NCBI GenBank assembly: GCA_031472005.1
Contig: PZJY01000003.1
Coordinates: 1,054,001-1,118,000 of the forward strand
Reading direction: 5' to 3'
DNA from: Tetracladium setigerum
Taxonomy: Eukaryota; Ascomycota; Leotiomycetes; Helotiales
Length of the DNA: 64,000 nucleotides
Part shown: positions 60,920 through 64,000 of the stretch, piece after piece
Layout: each line of letters begins with the position of its first letter
Numbering within the stretch: position 1 is the stretch's first letter
Position numbers and translations under genes: made by a program
Notes under the pieces: model-generated
Told to the model about the DNA's origin: nothing
The model's database searches: none
The model's input: only the letters and a program-made list of their open reading frames with translations

Positions 60920-63095
60920 ATGGCGCCTTCTTTCCCTGAACGACAGGAGGCAGCTTCTAGTATCACACTCCAGACGCTAGGCCCCGACAAAAATCACATC
61001 AACGACAAAGATTTCACACCTTCTTTGGCGACTTCAATGCCTTCGACAATGGAAAAATTGGTAGCTGGTGAAGGAGGGGAGAACGTACTGAAGGAGGGAG
61101 AAGTGGAGGAGGATGAATCGATTTATCTATCTGGAATGAAGCTGGGACTGGTGATGTCTGGTCTCTGCCTTTGCTCGTTGCTCGTCGGCTTGGTAAGGAG
61201 ATCTTTCTTTCCCCTAATCTAATGAATGCCATTGGTCTTGCAAAAGCGAGTGGTTGATGAAAATGTTACATAGGATAATGCAATTCTCGCGACCGCAATC
61301 CCAACCATCACTACGAGATTCAACTCGCTCGAGGATGTTGGTTGGTATGGGAGTGCGTTCTTGATGACGGTGTAAGATTTCGAACCTTTCTCATCTTGTA
61401 TATTCAGAAACTAATTTGCATGTAGCTGCGCGCTCCAACCTCTCGCAGGCAAACTCTTCACATACTTCGACCTCAGATGGACGTATCTGACCTTCCTCTT
61501 CTGGTTCGAGGTCGGCTCTCTCATCTGCGCGACAGCAGTCAACTCTCCCATGTTGATTTGTGGTCGTGCCATTGCTGGTTCTGGTGCTGCCGGACTATTT
61601 TCCGGGGCTTTGGTGATTATAGGAAATCATGTTGTGTTGAGACATAGACCCGGTAAGCCTCAATTTCATTCATGTCTTATTCCTTCTCCAATGAAGAAGT
61701 AAAATATTTTTTAAGCTGCTCAGAGACTGATAAACATTTAGTTTGGACTGGCGTGTTCGTTGCCATGTTTGGTGTTTCGAATGTGATTGTACGTTCTCCT
61801 CTAGCCATCTAACCTGACACCAAGGATATAATATCAAGATGGAGGATCACCTAACTCTAGGGCAAAAGGTGTTGGGATAATAACTAATTTTTGTCTTTTA
61901 GGGTCCATTGCTGGGGGCTGTTTTCACAGAGAGGGTATCTTGGCGCTGGTGTAAGTTGTCAAGATGATTCGAAGGCACAACAAATTGACATCGTCACAGG
62001 CTTTTACATCAACCTTCCGCTAGGAGCAATTACAGCTGTTGTGTTGGTTTTTTCTTCACCGTTCCACCACGCCCACTCACCCAAATACCACTCAAAGAGA
62101 AGATCTCCCATCTCGATCTCCCAGGTCTTTTCCTCTTCGTACCAACAGTTCTCATGATTCTCCTTGCTGTTCAGTGGGGTGGCCATGGTTATGCCTGGAA
62201 CTCATCGACAATCATTGGTCTCTTCGTTGGGTTCGTACTCGTTCTTACTTTGTTTTGTGTCTGGCAGTGGCGACAAAAAGACGAGGCCAGTATCCCTCCC
62301 AGAATCTTCCTCCAGCGAAGTGTTTGGACCGGTTCCGCAATTCTCTTCTTTGGCTTGGGAACAGTCACCCTGTCAGGATATTATCTACCAATGTGGTTCC
62401 AAGTCGTCCTAGGGGATACTCCAATCGAGAGTGGAGTCCGATTCCTGCCTACTGTGTTGGCGAATTTTGTGATGAGTATTGTGTCTGGGTTGGCTGTCAC
62501 TCAATTTGGATATTATAATCCGTGGTTGTTCATTGGTTCTGCCATCGCTGCCATTTCATCTGGAATCTTCTCGTCCTTCAAGTCCGACGAAAGTACAGGG
62601 ATGATAATTGGTATCCAAATCTTGATGGGAGTAGGTGCACCGTTGCTGATTCAAATGGTATGTTAACTCCTCCATCTCAAATGGGATTCACCTGTAAGAA
62701 AATGACCCTACTAACACACACAGCCTGTCATCGGTTTAATGGCAATAATCCCAGAAGTCGACCTTCCCATCGCAAGCGGAATCGGAGTCTTCTTCCAATT
62801 CCTCGGTGGTGCCATCTTCTTGGGAATTGCGGAGAACATCTTCGTCTCTGGTCTGAAAGATGCCCTCGCCAAATACGCTCCTGATCTCGATTCCGCCTTG
62901 ATTGTTCGTGCCGGCGCAATCGGACTTCAAAAAGTCGTCGAGCCGGTCGACATCCCTCGCGTCATCTTGGCCTATTCGGATGCAATCATGGGCGTGTTTT
63001 ACTTGGGTATTGCTGGTGGAATTCTGGCGTTTTTCTTCTCCTTCGGAATGAAATGGGCAAGCGTCAAAGACAAGCAAGTGACGAGTGCTGCGTGA
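60920..63095 (+). CDS. MFS transporter, DHA2 family, 14 helices (one apparent frameshift)
   Basis: Seven exons (60920-61192, 61274-61371, 61426-61652, 61742-61788, 61902-61950, 62000-62657, 62724-63095) give about 574 residues after one base is added. A soluble N-tail precedes helix 1 (LGLVMSGLCLCSLLVGLDNA). DNAILATAIPTIT and DVGWYGSAFLMTVCALQPL are typical DHA2. ICGRAIAGSGAAGLFSGALV and the motif C segment GPLLGAVFTERVSWRWCFYI are clear. The frame slips at the six-T run 62048-62053, after AVVLV and before FTVPPRPLTQIPLKEK. Relatives export toxic compounds or secondary metabolites; the substrate is unknown. Confidence 0.92.
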
Positions 63096-64000
63096 GGATT
63101 CATCGCGGCTGTCATCGCAAAAAAAAATTTCAAATCGCCAAAGCTCCGACAAAATGGGACTCATCTTTTCTCTTCTCTTCTTCGTAGGTGCTAAACCAGA
63201 AACTAAAATAGTTTTGCTTGTTAAAGGGGACATAGAATGTAATATAATATTAGACGCTCCTCGAAATTATTCCAAGCGATTTTTGCAAAAGTGCTACTCA
63301 ACTTGTAAATTTTGATATGTGTCTTCTTGTTGGAAAGAGAACGCAGGAAAAAGCTGCGAGAAACGTTGAACCGTGGTTACTCAATATCCCTTGTTGCCAA
63401 CGTACCCAAGTAGCTCCCAACGATCGAGGTTGCCAACAGAGTCGCCAAACCAACGCCCGCGCAAGCGTTGGAAAGATTCGCTGAGTTCGACTTAACGGGT
63501 CATAGATCAGAGGCTATCATTTCCAAATCCATGCCCAAATTCACAATAATACAGAAGTCATCCAAACATAATTTTCGCTGTAAGGATGCGTTTTCCCTCG
63601 AGCACTGGGCTTAAGCGAGCATGTTAGTACCTATGTTGCACATGCACAGCAATTTCTCAACTGAGGACTGACAGGAATCCCCATCAGCTCTCCCAGACAA
63701 TTGTAATACAGCCATACAACGGATGATCTTCCGGCTCCTAAAGCCCGCAGGAGCTTTTATCCCGCTTCAACCCTGCCTTGCCTACCGTTGAATGCTTCCG
63801 CACAACGCAGCACGAAGCGGCATCAATCTTTCCTCGGGGAATTCCGGCCGGCTATGGCTTAAACTCTCCTCTCTATCACGTTCTTTGCGTATTTCAAATC
63901 AATGATTTTACTGGTCGCCTCAAGGATTAAGAAGTTGTAAAGTATATAGTTGTTTGAGGAAGTCTTACATCCACATCCATGCGAACGTATGCAAGCACAT
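63096..64000. other. Intergenic, right end of window
   Basis: No gene recognised before the window ends. Confidence 0.5.

Overview
The window is nuclear DNA of a filamentous ascomycete (Pezizomycotina). Genes carry many short GT-AG introns, mostly 45-130 bp with CTAAC/CTGAC-like branch sites. The proteins include a UstYa-type enzyme, a PTH11-like rhodopsin-domain receptor, a Zn2Cys6 factor, DHA2 transporters and a berberine-bridge-like oxidase. The style suggests Leotiomycetes, but that is an inference. I support about 19 protein genes and one gene relic. I found no rRNA, convincing tRNA, CRISPR array or intact transposon.

Layout. 1-760: 3' part of a SET-domain methyltransferase. 761-11263: a 10.5 kb gene-free stretch leading to a homeobox gene (11264-13484). 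14724-15943 (-) and 16376-20056 (+): a mitochondrial 3-hydroxyacyl-CoA dehydrogenase and TOF1/Timeless, divergent. 21746-23330: catalase. 23823-24535 (-) and 27253-28241 (+): a secreted Kex2-repeat peptide precursor and a UstYa-family protein, divergent across a 2.7 kb spacer. 28833-36576: housekeeping genes ARL1 (-), RPL39 (+), SKP1 (-) and SMP3 (+). 36907-37898 (-): a GST-like protein. 39248-42364: QNS1 NAD+ synthetase. 43405-50480: an accessory block with a small secreted cysteine-rich protein, a PTH11-like receptor (-), a secreted FAD oxidase and a relic of the cysteine-rich gene. 51061-51898: ribosomal protein uL1 (RPL1/L10a). 54933-63095: a DHA2 transporter, a Zn2Cys6 factor and a second DHA2 transporter, all on the plus strand.

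The most interesting locus is 23.8-28.2 kb. The precursor has a signal peptide and eight near-identical cores, YREGAWG, each ending at a dibasic Kex2-type site. Its neighbour has a membrane anchor and two HxxHC motifs, the hallmark of UstYa enzymes that cyclise ribosomal peptides such as the dikaritins. Together they look like a minimal, possibly undescribed, fungal RiPP locus set among housekeeping genes.

A second pattern concerns sequence quality. Eight positions in seven otherwise well conserved genes each need exactly one extra base to restore the frame, and nearly all lie in homopolymer runs. This looks like systematic base under-calling in the assembly rather than seven pseudogenes. The affected genes are annotated as genes with the break stated.
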